DNA of 64,000 bases from Flammula alnicola (lineage: Eukaryota > Basidiomycota > Agaricomycetes > Agaricales > Strophariaceae), in contig JADNRV010000064.1 of assembly GCA_015499995.1 (NCBI GenBank), forward strand, positions 209,751 through 273,750, written 5' to 3'. The translations under genes were made by a program, and so were the position numbers. Positions 34,214 to 46,218 of this stretch are shown here, in pieces. Under the pieces are notes generated by a model that had not been told where the DNA came from, ran no database searches, and worked only from the letters and a program-made list of their open reading frames with translations. Within the stretch, counting starts at the first letter, position 1; each line of letters begins with the position of its first letter.

Positions 34214-34756
34214 TAGGAATAGCTAGCTGCAATTCCTAGCGATGCTCCGGACTTACAAAGACAAAAACTGCGAGCTAGTTGACTGTTAAGCAGCAAGTAA
34301 GCAGCTAGGACTTAGAAATAAACCAAGTCTTAGTAAAAACAAGACATAGATGGACTTAGAAAGAACTAGTCTGCTATAGAGACAACCTGGGGACTTGAGT
34401 TAAAACTTAGTAACTTAGGTTTTATGCTTAGGGTCACACCAGAGGATACAGCACAAGAAATTATATATTAAACATAAGTAGTGAGACTACAAAGTCTCAC
34501 TACTAAACAAGAGATATTGGAGGGACGATGATCTAAAAAGATCACCGCCCCCAAGGCAAAAGTATCAAAGGGGACGATGATCTAAAAGAGATCGCCACCC
34601 CCGGAGCATGCAACATCCAAAAAACTATATATGTGACGTAAAAATAAGGCCCCCGTGAGCTGCCCAAGACACCCACCAGACTGCCAACGCAAAACGAGAA
34701 CAGGATTTCTATATACAAATAAAAAGGAAAGGGGGAAAGTCAGTATCAAATAGAAA
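34214..34756. other. LTR-like remnant and spacer between G2 and G1
   Basis: No gene. A direct repeat GGGACGATGATCTAAAA..GATC.CC.CCCCC occurs at about 34514-34545 and 34572-34603. An inverted repeat TAGTGAGACT...AGTCTCACTA lies near 34480-34502. By analogy with G1 the segment next to the G2 leader may be the start of an LTR, but its other end is not visible. Confidence 0.3.
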
Positions 34757-37700
34757 TTACTGGTCGTCAGTCTCCATTTCATCGGGGAGGTCCTCGTGCT
34801 TGCCATCCTGGTCACAAGGTTTCGCATCCAGAAGACGAGTGTCGACGAGTCCAGGTGAAGTAGCGGTGCGAGATGGGGAATGAATGGAAGTGCCAGCATG
34901 TGAAGACGAGGCAATAGGGGCCTTAGCAGCATAAAACACTTTGATCGCAGTGTTGGAGGCACTCACAGCCTGGCCAGTTAAGTCATCATTGTCAGGATGA
35001 GTGAAAAACACCTTGATCAAAGAGAGGAGAGGAAAGAGCTCCTGGGCAGCTGTGGAGTCATCGAGATAAGTGCTGGGGATGGTGGTGTTGCAGGCAAGCA
35101 GGGCATCCAAAACATCTATGTTCTCGAAACGAGGCCCCAATAGATGACCAGGGGGGAAGTTCATCTTGAAGTATTGGGCGCACTCAAGCAACTGCATGAT
35201 TAGACCAGAGGCATTGCGGTTGGCTCGATCAGCGAGTTGAGAAAACATTGTCATGTCCTGGAGATATTGCTCGATGGAGATGATAAGGGAATGAAGATCT
35301 AAAGAAAAATAAAGATTTAAAAGAAGAAGTAGGACACAACAAAAAACATACCAGCGCGAGAGGAAGAAACAAGAGGAGTCAGGGACTGCAGGACCTCGTC
35401 GAGTTCCCCAGGGTTGAGCTCAAAGATACAGCGAGGCTTGCCACCCATCTGGCATGACCCGCACCAATGACCCCAGCCAAGGAACTTGCACTGGCGAGGC
35501 TCTCCTTTAAAGAGATGGGTGGCACAGGCGAGGCAACGACCCAGATTCTAGAAAAGAAGGATCAGATAAGAAACAAAAACAAAGAGAAGAAAGAAGGATG
35601 TACTTGTTGATGCTCTTCCATGGTAAAAGCAACCATGGAAGGGGAAATAGCTTCATCGTGAGATGGACCACGCTGGCCGAGTAGACCTATGGCAGCCACC
35701 TCGCGAGGCAAAAGCTTGTGGGCTCAGGGTCGTCCTCGAGCTCATCGACCTCTTCATTGTTGGAGAGCTTGTAAATGGAAGTGGCCTTGTGGGACTTCGA
35801 GGTGGTGGAAGCAATTTTGGCAATGGGAGCTAGACATAGAAGTTAGAGGGATAAAGAAAGGGTAGAAAAATAGTTATGTACAAACAGCGCTGAAGAGACC
35901 ACGAGCGGCTAGCTGTGAATGGACTACTATTCTTCTTACCTGGGCTATTTTTAGCACTTAGTAAAGCTTATAATGTAGTCTAAATGTTACAAGTCCGGAC
36001 ATTACAATGACAAGACTACTAAGGACTAGAGGAAACTATGCAAGATAACGAGGAATGCACGGTTAAATAAAGACATTATCATTAGTAACTATTGAGATAC
36101 TAGTCAATACATCTAATGAAGTGTACGGAAATAGGCACCTTTCAGTAATATCTTAACCATCCGGCCTATACAGCAAGGGCGCAGATCTCTAGATTAAAGA
36201 ACAGACATCTAGGCACACTACAAGACAGGTCGCGTGACATTGCCGAGGGCATTGAGGACAGTGGAGCAGCCGGGGCAAAGCAGACGCCCATAGATGTGCC
36301 TGTAGCAACACCGATCAAAGCTCGGATCAGAGGGATACCTAATTGCGAACACATACCATATCGGGTAATAACTGGGTACAGGAAGATTTCCGGGGTGCAT
36401 AACTCGACACAGCGAGATCCCAGATGCACGCCGAGGGTACCAGAGTATCGGGTACAGAGGACGAAGGGTTACAACCCTAATCACGAGCATTATCTCGGAC
36501 AGAACGTGCGTGGATTGCCCGAGCATCTCCGATGAGACATAGGTGCTTCTATGCTCCGGTCAGTCCATAGCCAATGAGAGGACAAGATACCAATGAAAAT
36601 GAAAGGTCACGAGCCTGTATACCATGCAGTCAAGGAGGATTAAGTCTTAGGTGCTTAAGTTAGCTGAGCCGACGATGATCTGAGCTCCCAATCCAACCAA
36701 AAAGGCATGATTGAGCGGACGCGCACGGAAACTGTACTCCACAAGGCCGCCGCTCGTGCACAAATGCCCATGAAATCTCTATATTCTTGTCATTGCGTCT
36801 ATGTAATAATATATCATCTCAGTAGTATATAAGCAGCCCTGTAACACTGTAGAATACAAGCAATTTACCACCCACGAGATACAAGCACCTAAGAGTTATA
36901 TCTTAAGTGTTTCGCCTCTAAGTACCAAGTAGCTTCAAAGCGAGAGTCCCATAATATAAAAAGAAACCAAGTAACAATATAAATGAACTGTTAAGATGAG
37001 AACACGTGTCTAAGTGATTCGCCAAGACAAGTAAAGAGAGTTATAAGCCAAGGAACCTGTCTAAGTGACTTGTTCAAAACCTACCCTTTGTCAAAGGACA
37101 TCTGGGGACCTGGACTGTAGTGTCGGTAGATGAAAGCATCTACGCGCCTCTGGCCACTGTTAAGGGACTGTAGTGTCAGCGGATAAGACATCTGCATGCC
37201 TCTTTCCACAAGTATAGTTTTTGAGACAAGTAAAGACAAGTTAAAGGGCATAGAGCCATCTTCTCAATTGGAGAACAAGACAAAGCGAGATCAGTTAGCA
37301 GTTTGTGCATAGAGCACTAGTTTCCGAGTACCAGACCAGAATTTACACAAGTCTATTGGACTTAAAACGACCCATTGACTATAAACGCGCCTAAGGCCTT
37401 GCCTGAGCTGTTACATAGTTCAACACCTTCTTTTATCATGCACCTACTATCAGGTATCGATATTATAAAACTATTATCCTCCCCTTGGACGAACTAAGTC
37501 AACTAAACATTGATTTGGGTGTTTGAGTGTAGTAAAGTAGTTATTAAAAGTGAAGCAAGTCGGATTTGATAGTACCTCTTTAATAGACCTTACAAAGTCT
37601 ATTGAAAGCGACTACTTGATTATCTAGTAGTTCACACACACCCCACACTAAGCATCTTTAGCGCGAGTATAGGTTTTGCGTGTTTTGGGACCAGAGGCTG

Positions 37701-38424
37701 CAGGAGGAGCCGCGCTTGCCTTAATGGGGAGAGTGTCTTGAGGGCGGGAACTGGTTTGGAGCTGAGACTGAGACCAAGTGGAAATACTCGGGGTAGGCAA
37801 CAAGATAATCTGACAATGAGAAGAGATGGCAGGAGGGTCTTTAGACAACCCATGAGCAAAAAGAAACACATCAAACAGAAAAAGAGAGACATACCAATGC
37901 ATTGGCATTTGGTTGGGGGGCCAATACGTGGATCAGGGGCAACAGGCGCCTTGGGGCTGGAGTCAGACTCTTCTGCACCCTCCGCCTCCCCGTCGCTATC
38001 CTTGACAGGCTCGCCAGGATTGCTGACATATATGTAGTCAGGAGAAAGACAGGTGGAACGGAGGAAATGGTCATTGGCCTGGAAAAGCATTGGTTAATAA
38101 TACAAAGAAAAAGGAAGAAGGAAAACCTACATTAAAATTGAAAGGGATTAACCACTCATTCCAAGATGGAGGGCGAGTCAGAAGCTGATGGGCCACAATG
38201 GAAAGAGAGGTTAAGAAGGTGCGGAATGGTTCGTACTCGATGAGGTCATCTGGAAAACAGTGCACATGCTGGGACAAGGGGCCATGGATGGTGTCAATAG
38301 CTGCATGAATCTCCGCGGCAGGGGTGTGTGTGTTGGATGTGCAATGAGAAATAAAGATCACCTGGGCGGTTGACTTGATGTGCCCACGGATGAGAGCGAA
38401 ATGGTCGTCTGATGTCGAAGCCAT
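34757..38424 (-). pseudogene. G1: unrecognised spliced gene with Cys cluster, split by a solo LTR
   Basis: N-terminal exons: 38131-38424 (MASTSDDHFALIRGHIKS...), 37895-38078 and 37665-37809. The protein then breaks at GCGC where a 1.77-kb LTR-like element sits, and resumes at 35890. The second half has a Cys-rich segment CLACATHLFKGEPRQC...WCGSCQMGGKPRC (about 35425-35550) and a C-terminal region ending in an acidic tail (DLPDEMETDDQ, stop at 34757). A one-base frameshift lies near 35720. C-x2-C spacing suggests metal binding. I do not recognise the family. Its start lies about 435 bases from a dyad and 470 from LTR copy B, and it is transcribed away from that LTR. It may be an antisense gene carried by an LTR element. 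Confidence 0.55.
35891..37660 (-). mobile_element. Solo-LTR-like insertion (LTR2) in G1
   Basis: The element is flanked by GCGC (35887-35890 and 37661-37664; AGCGC if the outer A is counted). One end is TGAAGAGACCACGAGCGG, the other GTTCACACACACCCCACAC...TCTTTA. On the minus strand it ends GGTCTCTTCA, close to the GGGTCTCTCA end of LTR copy B. No coding capacity. A 4-bp duplication matches that of solo LTR A. A heavily deleted copy lies at 41753-41850. Confidence 0.65.
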
Positions 38425-38857
38425 GGAGGAAATGAAAGAAGGGAAGTGAGGGAGAAAAAAGTTGAACTTGTCAAAATTAAAAAGGCAGGGGACACGTGAG
38501 CAGCCGGCAGTGACCGAACACCGAAGAATGCGAGAGAAAAAGAAAGAAAATGTGGCAGCGACACATGGGAGGCCAATCACGAAGAGCTTAAGTTTAACAA
38601 TTCCCTAGAGGGAAGGAGCAGTGCTACAAGATGCAGTGTAGGCTAAAAATAGATCTGTGTTTGGAGATGGGTGCTTGTGCCATGCAACTTACCCAATTGG
38701 AAAGTACGCATCAAAATTCAAAGAACCAGAGACGCAGAGAGCTAGCAGCAACGCTGCAACTCGCTAGCAGCACCAGAAAACAAAGCATATAAAACAGAAT
38801 GTCAACTAGTAGGAAATAAAGAGCAGACCACTAGTGGTGCTCAAGGGACAAGTCCAG

Positions 38858-38893
38858 TTGACTGAGGACAGTTGAGATTTTGTGGGCAGGAAA
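38858..38893 (-). promoter_or_regulatory. Dyad of G1 and adjacent polypurine tract
   Basis: The dyad (CAACTG-TCCT-CAGTCA on the gene strand, one mismatch between arms) spans about 38858-38876. On the plus strand GTGGGCAGGAAA (38882-38893) abuts the TGATAAGG start of LTR copy B directly, as a polypurine tract abuts a 3' LTR. Confidence 0.6.
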
Positions 38894-40354
38894 TGATAAG
38901 GCCGCAAACCGGCCATGCGTGAATTTCACAATATATCATCTTTTACCTATAGAATATAACCGAGACAGAGAGACTATAATGCACCCAAGTTAGTAGTCTA
39001 AGGCCTAGCTATGTGACTACTAGTTGTCATATAACCTGTGACAATGGTAATCAGATGCGGTTCAGAGCTAGCTGAGTCCATATGATAAGCTGGGAGACAG
39101 TTAAAAGTTATCAGGCAATGAAATATAGAATACAGAAGTCATAAATGACTAGCGAGACATAAATGTACCATGGGGAATAAATTAAAAGACTTCTAGATGC
39201 TTTGGAAATAGTGCACAGCAAATTCAGTACAATCAGTGTATTGCTGAATAGCTAGCTACAAAATACTATGGCTAGGAGTGTGAGACACAGCTAGTGGAAG
39301 CTAGATGCGAGTGCGTCGACTACTAGCGAGTGTATCTTGTGACTTACTGTGAGACGCATGAGACGCGGACGCATTAGTTAGATGCATGCTCTACCCTCTA
39401 CCCGGGGGACTACCAAAAGTGGTAATAGGACGAGAAGGAAAAGAAGGAACTGGCATCAATGATGGCCGCAGATCCGGAATAAAGCAGCACCACTAGCTGA
39501 GATGCATGCCTGATACGCATGGTACGCAGAAGTCAGGAGCATCCTAGTGCGCTAAAATGGGATGAATTTCCAAATCCTTGACCTCTATCTGGTCACCTGA
39601 AGGACCCAACCCTATACCCATTGCCTGCAGGCATTGTTTACGAGAGATAAGAATGTTGTAGCTTATTTTATTTGCATACGGAAACCACACATAGTTGTAG
39701 TATAAAAAGACATACCTCTGTAGCTGGTTACCTTAAGCAATCTCTTCCCAGTTTTATTTCGAGCTAAGACGCAGTGTATAGTAAGAAAGAGGACAAATAA
39801 AGGAACAGTTTGACTTCAATAGAGTTCATTTGAAAGCCAGAAGAAGGCTTAGTGTTAAAGAGAAGTTCTTGAGGACAAGGTCCAAGAATTTAGAAGCCAG
39901 AAGAGTGCTTAGAGGCTGGAAGAGTGCCTAGAGAAAGTCAGAAACAGAGTCCAAGTGGGCTAGCAGATCATTCAGAAGGTAGTGCACAGTGCGGCCTTAG
40001 TTTCAGACGAGTTCTGAGCCTCCAGAGCAGCTAGTTGCATAGAAAGTCGAGCTAGTAGCATCTTAGAGAGCTTTTCTAAAAACATAAAACCTTAAAATCA
40101 ATAAAACCATTCATCCTTGTGATAAAGCGAAGCTTGAAATGAAGATGAAATGTGTATTTGAATAATCCCTCATACCCACTTTAAACAAACCACGAGGCGC
40201 TGTCTACAAGTCAGCTAGCTAAATAAAACAAACACTGTGGAGTACAGCACACTACATATTTCTGAAGCTAGTAGAGCATTGCTCAACCTAGTTAGGATCT
40301 CACTCCACAGCTGTGTGGGTTGTTTAGATCGCTGAGCACGTAGCGGGTCTCTCA
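38894..40354 (+). repeat. LTR copy B, 1461 bp
   Basis: TGATAAGG...GGGTCTCTCA. Reverse complement of copy A, same length. No matching short duplication is seen at its two sides (GAAA and ACAG). It lies between divergent genes G1 and G3. In the segments I compared, nearly every CpG of copy A is TG or CA in copy B. Plus orientation is inferred from the polypurine tract at its left edge. Confidence 0.8.
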
Positions 40355-40400
40355 ACAGGTGGACCGCACTGCACCCTATCATCTCCCCCACACTTATAAT

Positions 40401-40420
40401 ATTGACTGTCCCCAGTCAAT
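40401..40420 (+). promoter_or_regulatory. Perfect dyad upstream of G3
   Basis: ATTGACTG-TCCC-CAGTCAAT has perfect 8-bp arms and a 4-base spacer. It is preceded by ATCTCCCCCACACTT at 40381-40395. Confidence 0.7.
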
Positions 40421-40859
40421 GCCGTGTGATCCGAGTATGTTCCTCCCTAAGTCCTTGGTACTGGCCGAAATGCTGCACAGATATTCCCGGGATGCCTAGG
40501 CCTTCTTACACTGTTATTTCATCATGCTGATCAAGCCGACCCATGCCACAAGGCCTAATTTTGATCATGATGTCATCCATCAGAGCATGCGCCCATTGTC
40601 CATTTTGTCTCAAACTTTAGCGCCCATCTAGAAGTCAAGGTACATGCAGTGCCCAATCATACAAGCTTTTACGCTCTACTCATGAAACACGTCGCCCATT
40701 GTTTTTCCAGATCTTCATGTAGTTTGCCATTGGTGCACAGACCAGATGGGACCCAATAAATAACATGTCAATTCTGACGCTGAGTCCAACAGTCTCCGTT
40801 ACACATTCCCAACTACCCCTCTAGTTTCCTCTTTTTTATCTACTTTTACTCTTCTAAAA

Positions 40860-41755
40860 TGTCTGCTTCTCGAGAACCCTCTCCCTTGCCCACCCTTAAT
40901 GCCACTATTGGTGTTTTTGACATCTATCAATTCATCTGTCCTGCCCTCTTAGCACTCAAGGACTGTCTGCAGGATGAGCTCAATGCGACTTCGTCCTATG
41001 CAGCTCTCCAAAGCCAGGTGTATTTCATGGTGTGTTATTTTTCAGAGACTGCATTGTTATGCAGATTCTTACTTTGGCCCCTTTCCCTTTTTTGACTTTG
41101 TATTTTCAGAGCCGCTTCCTATGTTTTGCAGACATCATTGGCAGTGAATATCTGATTCCTGACGATATTCACTCCTTCCGCCAACTTCACGTGGAGCTCG
41201 CCAAACTGTTGTCCCCTGAGGAACTTGTAGCACTCAAGTGTGAGGACTGGATTATTAATAATCCCACATGGATATGTTTCTTTACTCCTGACTCTGTTAG
41301 GCCATATTGACACTAATCTTTATTATAGAAAGTGTTGCCTCTTGACTATGTGTTTCCTCCTGCCCCACCTGGTGCCCTCCTCTTTACGCCACAACGACAG
41401 AAGCTGGCCAAGAATTTCATGCTAAAGCAACATGAAGAGCACATCCGATAGGTCGCTGCTCAAAAAGCATGTGAGAAACACGTGCACAAAGCCACCCGGC
41501 GTGAGCAAGCTGAACTACAACAACAGGCTGCAATGTCTGCATGCCAACCAGAGGTTGACCAAGCACCGGGTAAGCTCTCTTTGTCTTCTGCATCCCTTCT
41601 TTTGCTGATTTACAACATTATGTCTGGCCATAGATCTTGATTCACTAATCACCTTTTCCGAGGGTGATCTCAATGAGCGTGGAGCTACACCTCTGCCTCC
41701 TGCATCATCCAAAGCCATGGGCAAATGCAAACACGTGTCCAGTGCCCACTGTTGA
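40860..41755 (+). pseudogene. G3: G-family gene, broken
   Basis: The ATG at 40860 opens MSASREPSPLPTLNATIGVF. After an intron ending near 41109 it continues SRFLCFADIIGSEYLIPDDI..., and after another ending near 41328, KVLPLDYVFPPAPPGALL. An in-frame TAG near 41450 (HIR then stop) and the sudden end at SSAHC beside an LTR2 fragment show that it is not functional. A Lys/Arg/Glu-rich segment follows the stop. The general layout resembles G4: a helical N-terminus, a basic middle, then an acidic/Pro-rich part before the point where the Cys cluster would begin. Family unknown. Confidence 0.5.
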
Positions 41756-41850
41756 AGAGACCGCAAGCAGTAGTAGACATTACAAGGTCTATTAAATGTG
41801 ACTACTTGACGGACTAGTAGTTCACACACACCCCGCACCGAGTTCTTATG
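41753..41850. repeat. Deleted copy of LTR2
   Basis: TGAAGAGACCGCAAGC joins directly to TAGACATTACAAGGTCTATT and CTAGTAGTTCACACACACCCC. These are the two ends of LTR2 (35891-37660) with about 1.65 kb missing between them. Confidence 0.7.
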
Positions 41851-41854
41851 TGTC

Positions 41855-42830
41855 TCCCACGGATTCCTAGTGGAATCCGGCGGAATCCACGTGGATTCCG
41901 GGTGATTCCGGTGGAATTGGTTTGGCACAGGGACCAGCCAAAATACCAGATGTCAGTCCGGTGGACTGGGTACCGGATTGGCCTGGAATCCGGTATGGAC
42001 ACCGGAATTTGCCGGAACGGAACGCAAAACGGAATGGAAAATGGAATCCGGTCAGTTGTGCAGTGATTTATTATATATTTATTGTATAATCAATGTATTA
42101 AGTAATTAATTAATGATTTCCTATTAATTACATGAATTGATGGATTCCGAACAGCCCGGACGGTGCACGTGACTTCAGCAAACCAGCAACCCATTCCGCG
42201 TGATGGTGACACGGCTCTAACGTTGCCACGTCACTACCCTTTCTCCCTCCCACCACCATCCTGCCATCCCTCCATGCGGACCACCCGCCATTCCACGAAC
42301 ACCACGACTGCACAACCGCGGCAACGACAACGGCGACTGCAGCACGCAATGACAATGAGCCGGATACGCAAAACCAAGCTGGCAGGACATTCCGACGTGG
42401 TGCATAGGGGAATACGCGCCACGGGGGGTGTTGGATAGCAAGGGGGAACCCAGGAATAGGAGGCCCACATGGTACGTCGTAAATGACGGCCCCCACAATG
42501 AAGGCTGAACCCCCCACTGCGTCCCTCACAGATACACCATGCCACGGGCACGTAAACAACACTGATGGCAACGTCGCACGCGGCCCACCCCAACCCCAAC
42601 CATCACGTGATGGGTACGCCACGGCAAAGACAGCGGGAGCACGACTTCGTGCTTCCGTGTCGTTCTGACGTCAGGTGGGCAGTCGCAACAGCAACGACGG
42701 ATGACAGACGCTGCGACGACGGAAGCAGCAACTGACGCGATGACGCAGCAACGACAGAAGCAACGTCGACACCACAACCGCAGAAGCAATGATGACGCCA
42801 CAACTGACATGATGATGACCGATGATGCCA
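41855..42830. other. GATTCCGG-rich stretch, possible transposon end
   Basis: At 41858-42056 the motif GGATTCC/GGAATCC and variants recur about a dozen times in both orientations, as in subterminal regions of DNA transposons. No partner end was found. 42060-42130 is AT-rich. 42650-42830 is a loose GACGACG/GCAACGAC repeat. No gene is recognised. Confidence 0.4.
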
Positions 42831-43709
42831 CAGCCATGTAAGCTAGAATTATGTATGATACCTGGGCTGCCTGCCAATAAGGAGTGTACATCCACAAGGC
42901 TAACAACCCCCTTGGGCAGTTGCCCAACACTATGCAACATAATATCTACAGGCTGCCAGTGTGCCAGAGATGGCTTTGGTGCTTGTTGTTGGGGCGGGTG
43001 ATGGTAAACAGGTGTCAACAATGCCAGAAATGATGTCCGGCACTGTATTTTGGGTGCTGCTCGTCGTTGGGGGCGCTTTTGGGCGCGGAAAAAAATATAA
43101 TGGAATCTATTAATATATTCTGACCTGCCTCCACCGTTTGCGCACCTCGGGGAGGGCGGGGATGGGTGGATTGACGAGAATGGCTTTGGATGATGTTCCT
43201 ATTTGGGGTGGGGCTGCTGTTAAACAACTGTCAATAATGTGGGAAATGATGCTCGGGCTTGCATTTGTCCTCTTGCTCATCGTTGGGGGTGGTTTGGAGC
43301 ACGGGGAGAAATCCAATAGGGTCTAGTCATATATTGCTACCCATTGCCACCCTTTGCGCGCCTCACATGGGGCGGGGATGGGTGGACTGACGAGGATGCC
43401 TTTGGATGACATTCTAAAATTAGACGAAAAGCGCCCTAGTGTGATATTTTTAGATGCTAGCGCTTGTGCCTTGTTTCGTTATCTATAGATTAGATAGCCA
43501 GAAAGCGCCCAGCATAATATTTTTAGATGCAGATGCTCGTGCCTCGGTGCCTGTCCCTGTTATCTATAGATTAGATATGTTTTATTAATCCCACGCTGCA
43601 TGTTTATCTCAGGTTAAAAAAGATTAAACAGAATAGATTTAAACTATGATACTACTAGTCATAAGGTATACAAAAAAAGACCAAAGAAATACACAAGTAA
43701 ATCCCCTCA

Positions 43710-44200
43710 TCATTGTATGGCTGCTGCCACTGCTGCCACCGCAGCAGGAGCGGTCGCCCTGCTGCTCATCGTCATCGTACCCGAGCAGCAGCTGGTCGCC
43801 CTGCTGCTCGTCGTCACCGTATCTAAACAGCAGCAGCTCGTGCTGCTGCTCGTCATCAGCGTACCCGAGCAGCTGCCGGTCGCACTGCCGCTCATCATCA
43901 TCATCATACCCGAGCAGCTGCGGTCGCGCTGCTGCTCATTATCGTCATCGTATCTGAGCAGCAGCAGTCGTGCTGCTGATCTTCATCGTCGTACCCGAGC
44001 AGCAGCGGTCGTGCTGCTGCTCGTCATCGTCATATCCGAGCAGCTGCTGGTCGTGCTGCGGGTTGTGACCATCGTCATATCCGACCACGTCGTCACCTGT
44101 CACCTTGACGACGTCATTGCCCATCCGAGCAGCAGCAGCCATCACCTCGACGTATCTGAGCGGCAGCCATCGTGCTGCTGCTGATGCTGCCGCCATCATC
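43710..44200. repeat. E2 left hairpin-unit array
   Basis: About ten units of 45-50 bp of the form CCGAGCAGCAGC-TGGTCGCC-CTGCTGCTCGTCGTCACCGTAT. They are shorter than the E1 units but built on the same CAG/CTG inverted repeat. Confidence 0.75.
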
Positions 44201-44406
44201 GGCTGTTTGTTTTCATGCCCTTGTTGGCATTGTCATTGATGGGCGTGGCTCATGAAAGATGCCCAACGTGATAACGAGGGCATCTGCGAGGAGAGGCGGT
44301 GGTGGCATTGCGAAGAGAGTCGGTGGTAATGTTGTGAGCAGTGGTGTCGTGAGCGTGTATTGCGATCAGAGGCGGTCATGGTGGTGAGGCCCTACAGCAC
44401 GGATTT

Positions 44407-44713
44407 GAACATTGTCCACACGAGACGATGTTCGAATCCAAGGAGACGACAAAAGTTGTTTCGTCGTCTCCTCGTATACCCTCGCATACCCTCGCATTTG
44501 GCATCTCCACGTACTTCTGTGCAGGATGTGATGGGCGGTATCAGGCCCCGGGTTGGCATCGGTAGTAGGTGGTGGAAAGCGGCAGCGGCAGCGGATGCAC
44601 CTAGCATGACAGGGACAACGATTCTCGTCCCCTCGTCAGACCTATGGGCTGGGCATGTGGGTAGGGTGAACGAGGGTCGTAGAATGAAACAAATCGAGTC
44701 TTATGACTCGATT
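44407..44713. repeat. E2 left palindrome cassette
   Basis: Hairpins GAACATTGTC-CACACGA-GACGATGTTC (44407-44433), GGAGACGAC...GTCGTCTCC (44442-44471) and AATCGAGTC-TTAT-GACTCGATT (44691-44713). Confidence 0.8.
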
Positions 44714-45693
44714 CATTGCGTACCGGGCAGATCTCCCTCTACTAGGGTCTCCCCTCATATTCCCTGATGATTCAGCTCCCAGCTGCATCCTTCCCGAGTC
44801 GGCCCACGTCTCTAGAGGAGAGGAGGGGCACGCGACTCGGGGTTAGTGGGTTAGTTCGTGTGGTAGAGGACCTAACCAATCACAAGATTGTTAGGAAAAC
44901 ACATACAAGGACAAAATATATATATACGTACCTTTTTTCGAAGATTTGAGGGTCGCAGTGGGCAATGGAGAGGTGACAGAGCGTGGTGGTGGTGGATAAT
45001 GACAAGGAACGATGTTGATCTGTTCTCCAGCATTTGCCGAGAGCGAGCCGATTGGCTGGCAAACTCAGACTGGCCACGCACCCAAATGTTTGTTGACGGT
45101 TCTAACTTCTCCGAGCTCCCTAGAGCTGCCAGAGAAGGGAGGAAAAAATATAAATATATTTATAAGTAGTTTAAAACATATTTCAAACCTTTCCAGAGGT
45201 CAAAACGTTGCCGATTTATGGAGAGGTGTTCAAACGAGGTGATTTCGGGCATTCGAGGTCGGATATCTTTGACTAGGTTACTTGAAATTGTATCGAACTG
45301 AAGATAATGTAAAGAACTATTATTTGAATCAAATAGAATATTTCCAGATACTTTGTGAGGTCTATAATGAGTCAGGATTTTCAAAACTTCGAAATACCAT
45401 CTGCATGATCATATTGTCCAAAGATTTCTGATTCATTTCATGCATTAGTTGACGAGAATGTCTGTACTGTGGCACATACTATAAAACCTATCTCGGAAAC
45501 CTCTGAAACATGGGGTAATATCACCCTGTAATGAAACTATCTCATTGTCGAGCTATCGATAAGATTATTATAATACTAAACACAATGTATCTGTCTTCAA
45601 AATGCCCGAAATCACCACTCTCGCTCGCAAACTCAATTTAACAAGCATTACTATTATTCTTTTGACTGTAAATTTTATATTTGTGCCCCAAAC

Positions 45694-46134
45694 GACATAG
45701 TACATATATTCCGATGATAAATCTACCCTTATCTGTGCTATGGATGTCCTCGGGGACATTCGAGACATCGATGACGGATCGGAGGCTGGCCGGTCCGAGT
45801 TTGCCAGCCAATCGCGACTCTGTGGGAAAACGCCAGATAACCATCAGTGCGTGGGCGGCTTTGGGGAACCGAGACGACAGGGCGGCAGGGGTCATAGGTC
45901 ACCAGAATTGTTCGAGTTCATTCTGGCGACCTACGACCCCCGCCGCCCTGTCGTCTCAGTTCCCCAAAGCCGCCCACGCACTGATGGTTATCTGGCGTTT
46001 TCCCACAGAGTCGCGATTGGCTGGCAAACTCGGACCGGCCAGCCTCCGATCCGTCGTCGATGTCTTGAATGTCCCCGAGGACATCCATAGCACAGATAAG
46101 GGTAGATTTATCATCGGAATATATGTACTATGTC
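45694..46134. repeat. Long near-perfect hairpin in the E2 core
   Basis: Arms 45694-45908 and 45920-46134, each 215 nt, with an 11-nt loop. By my count only six mismatches, all transitions. An 18-nt stretch including the loop (GTTCGAGTTCATTCTGGC) recurs inverted just outside the right arm (about 46138-46156). Confidence 0.9.
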
Positions 46135-46160
46135 ATTTGCCAGAATGAACTCGAACGCCA

Positions 46161-46218
46161 TCTGGTATATCCAGACAACGTTCAACGTTGAAAGAGGAGA
46201 CTACGACGTCTCCTCTTT
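46161..46218. repeat. E2 right palindrome cassette
   Basis: TCTGG-TATAT-CCAGA, then CAACGTTCAACGTTG, then AAAGAGGAGAC-TACGAC-GTCTCCTCTTT: the mirrored, diverged counterpart of the left cassette. Confidence 0.7.

Noticed and set aside
37632..37659. Natural stop codon of the G1 N-terminal half just inside the LTR2 element
   Set aside because: The stop comes from inserted sequence. The flanking duplication shows that the reading continues at 35890.
38894..40354. LTR copy B as a simple solo LTR
   Set aside because: The 4-5 bases on its two sides do not match, and one side carries an adjacent polypurine tract, so it more likely belonged to a larger element.
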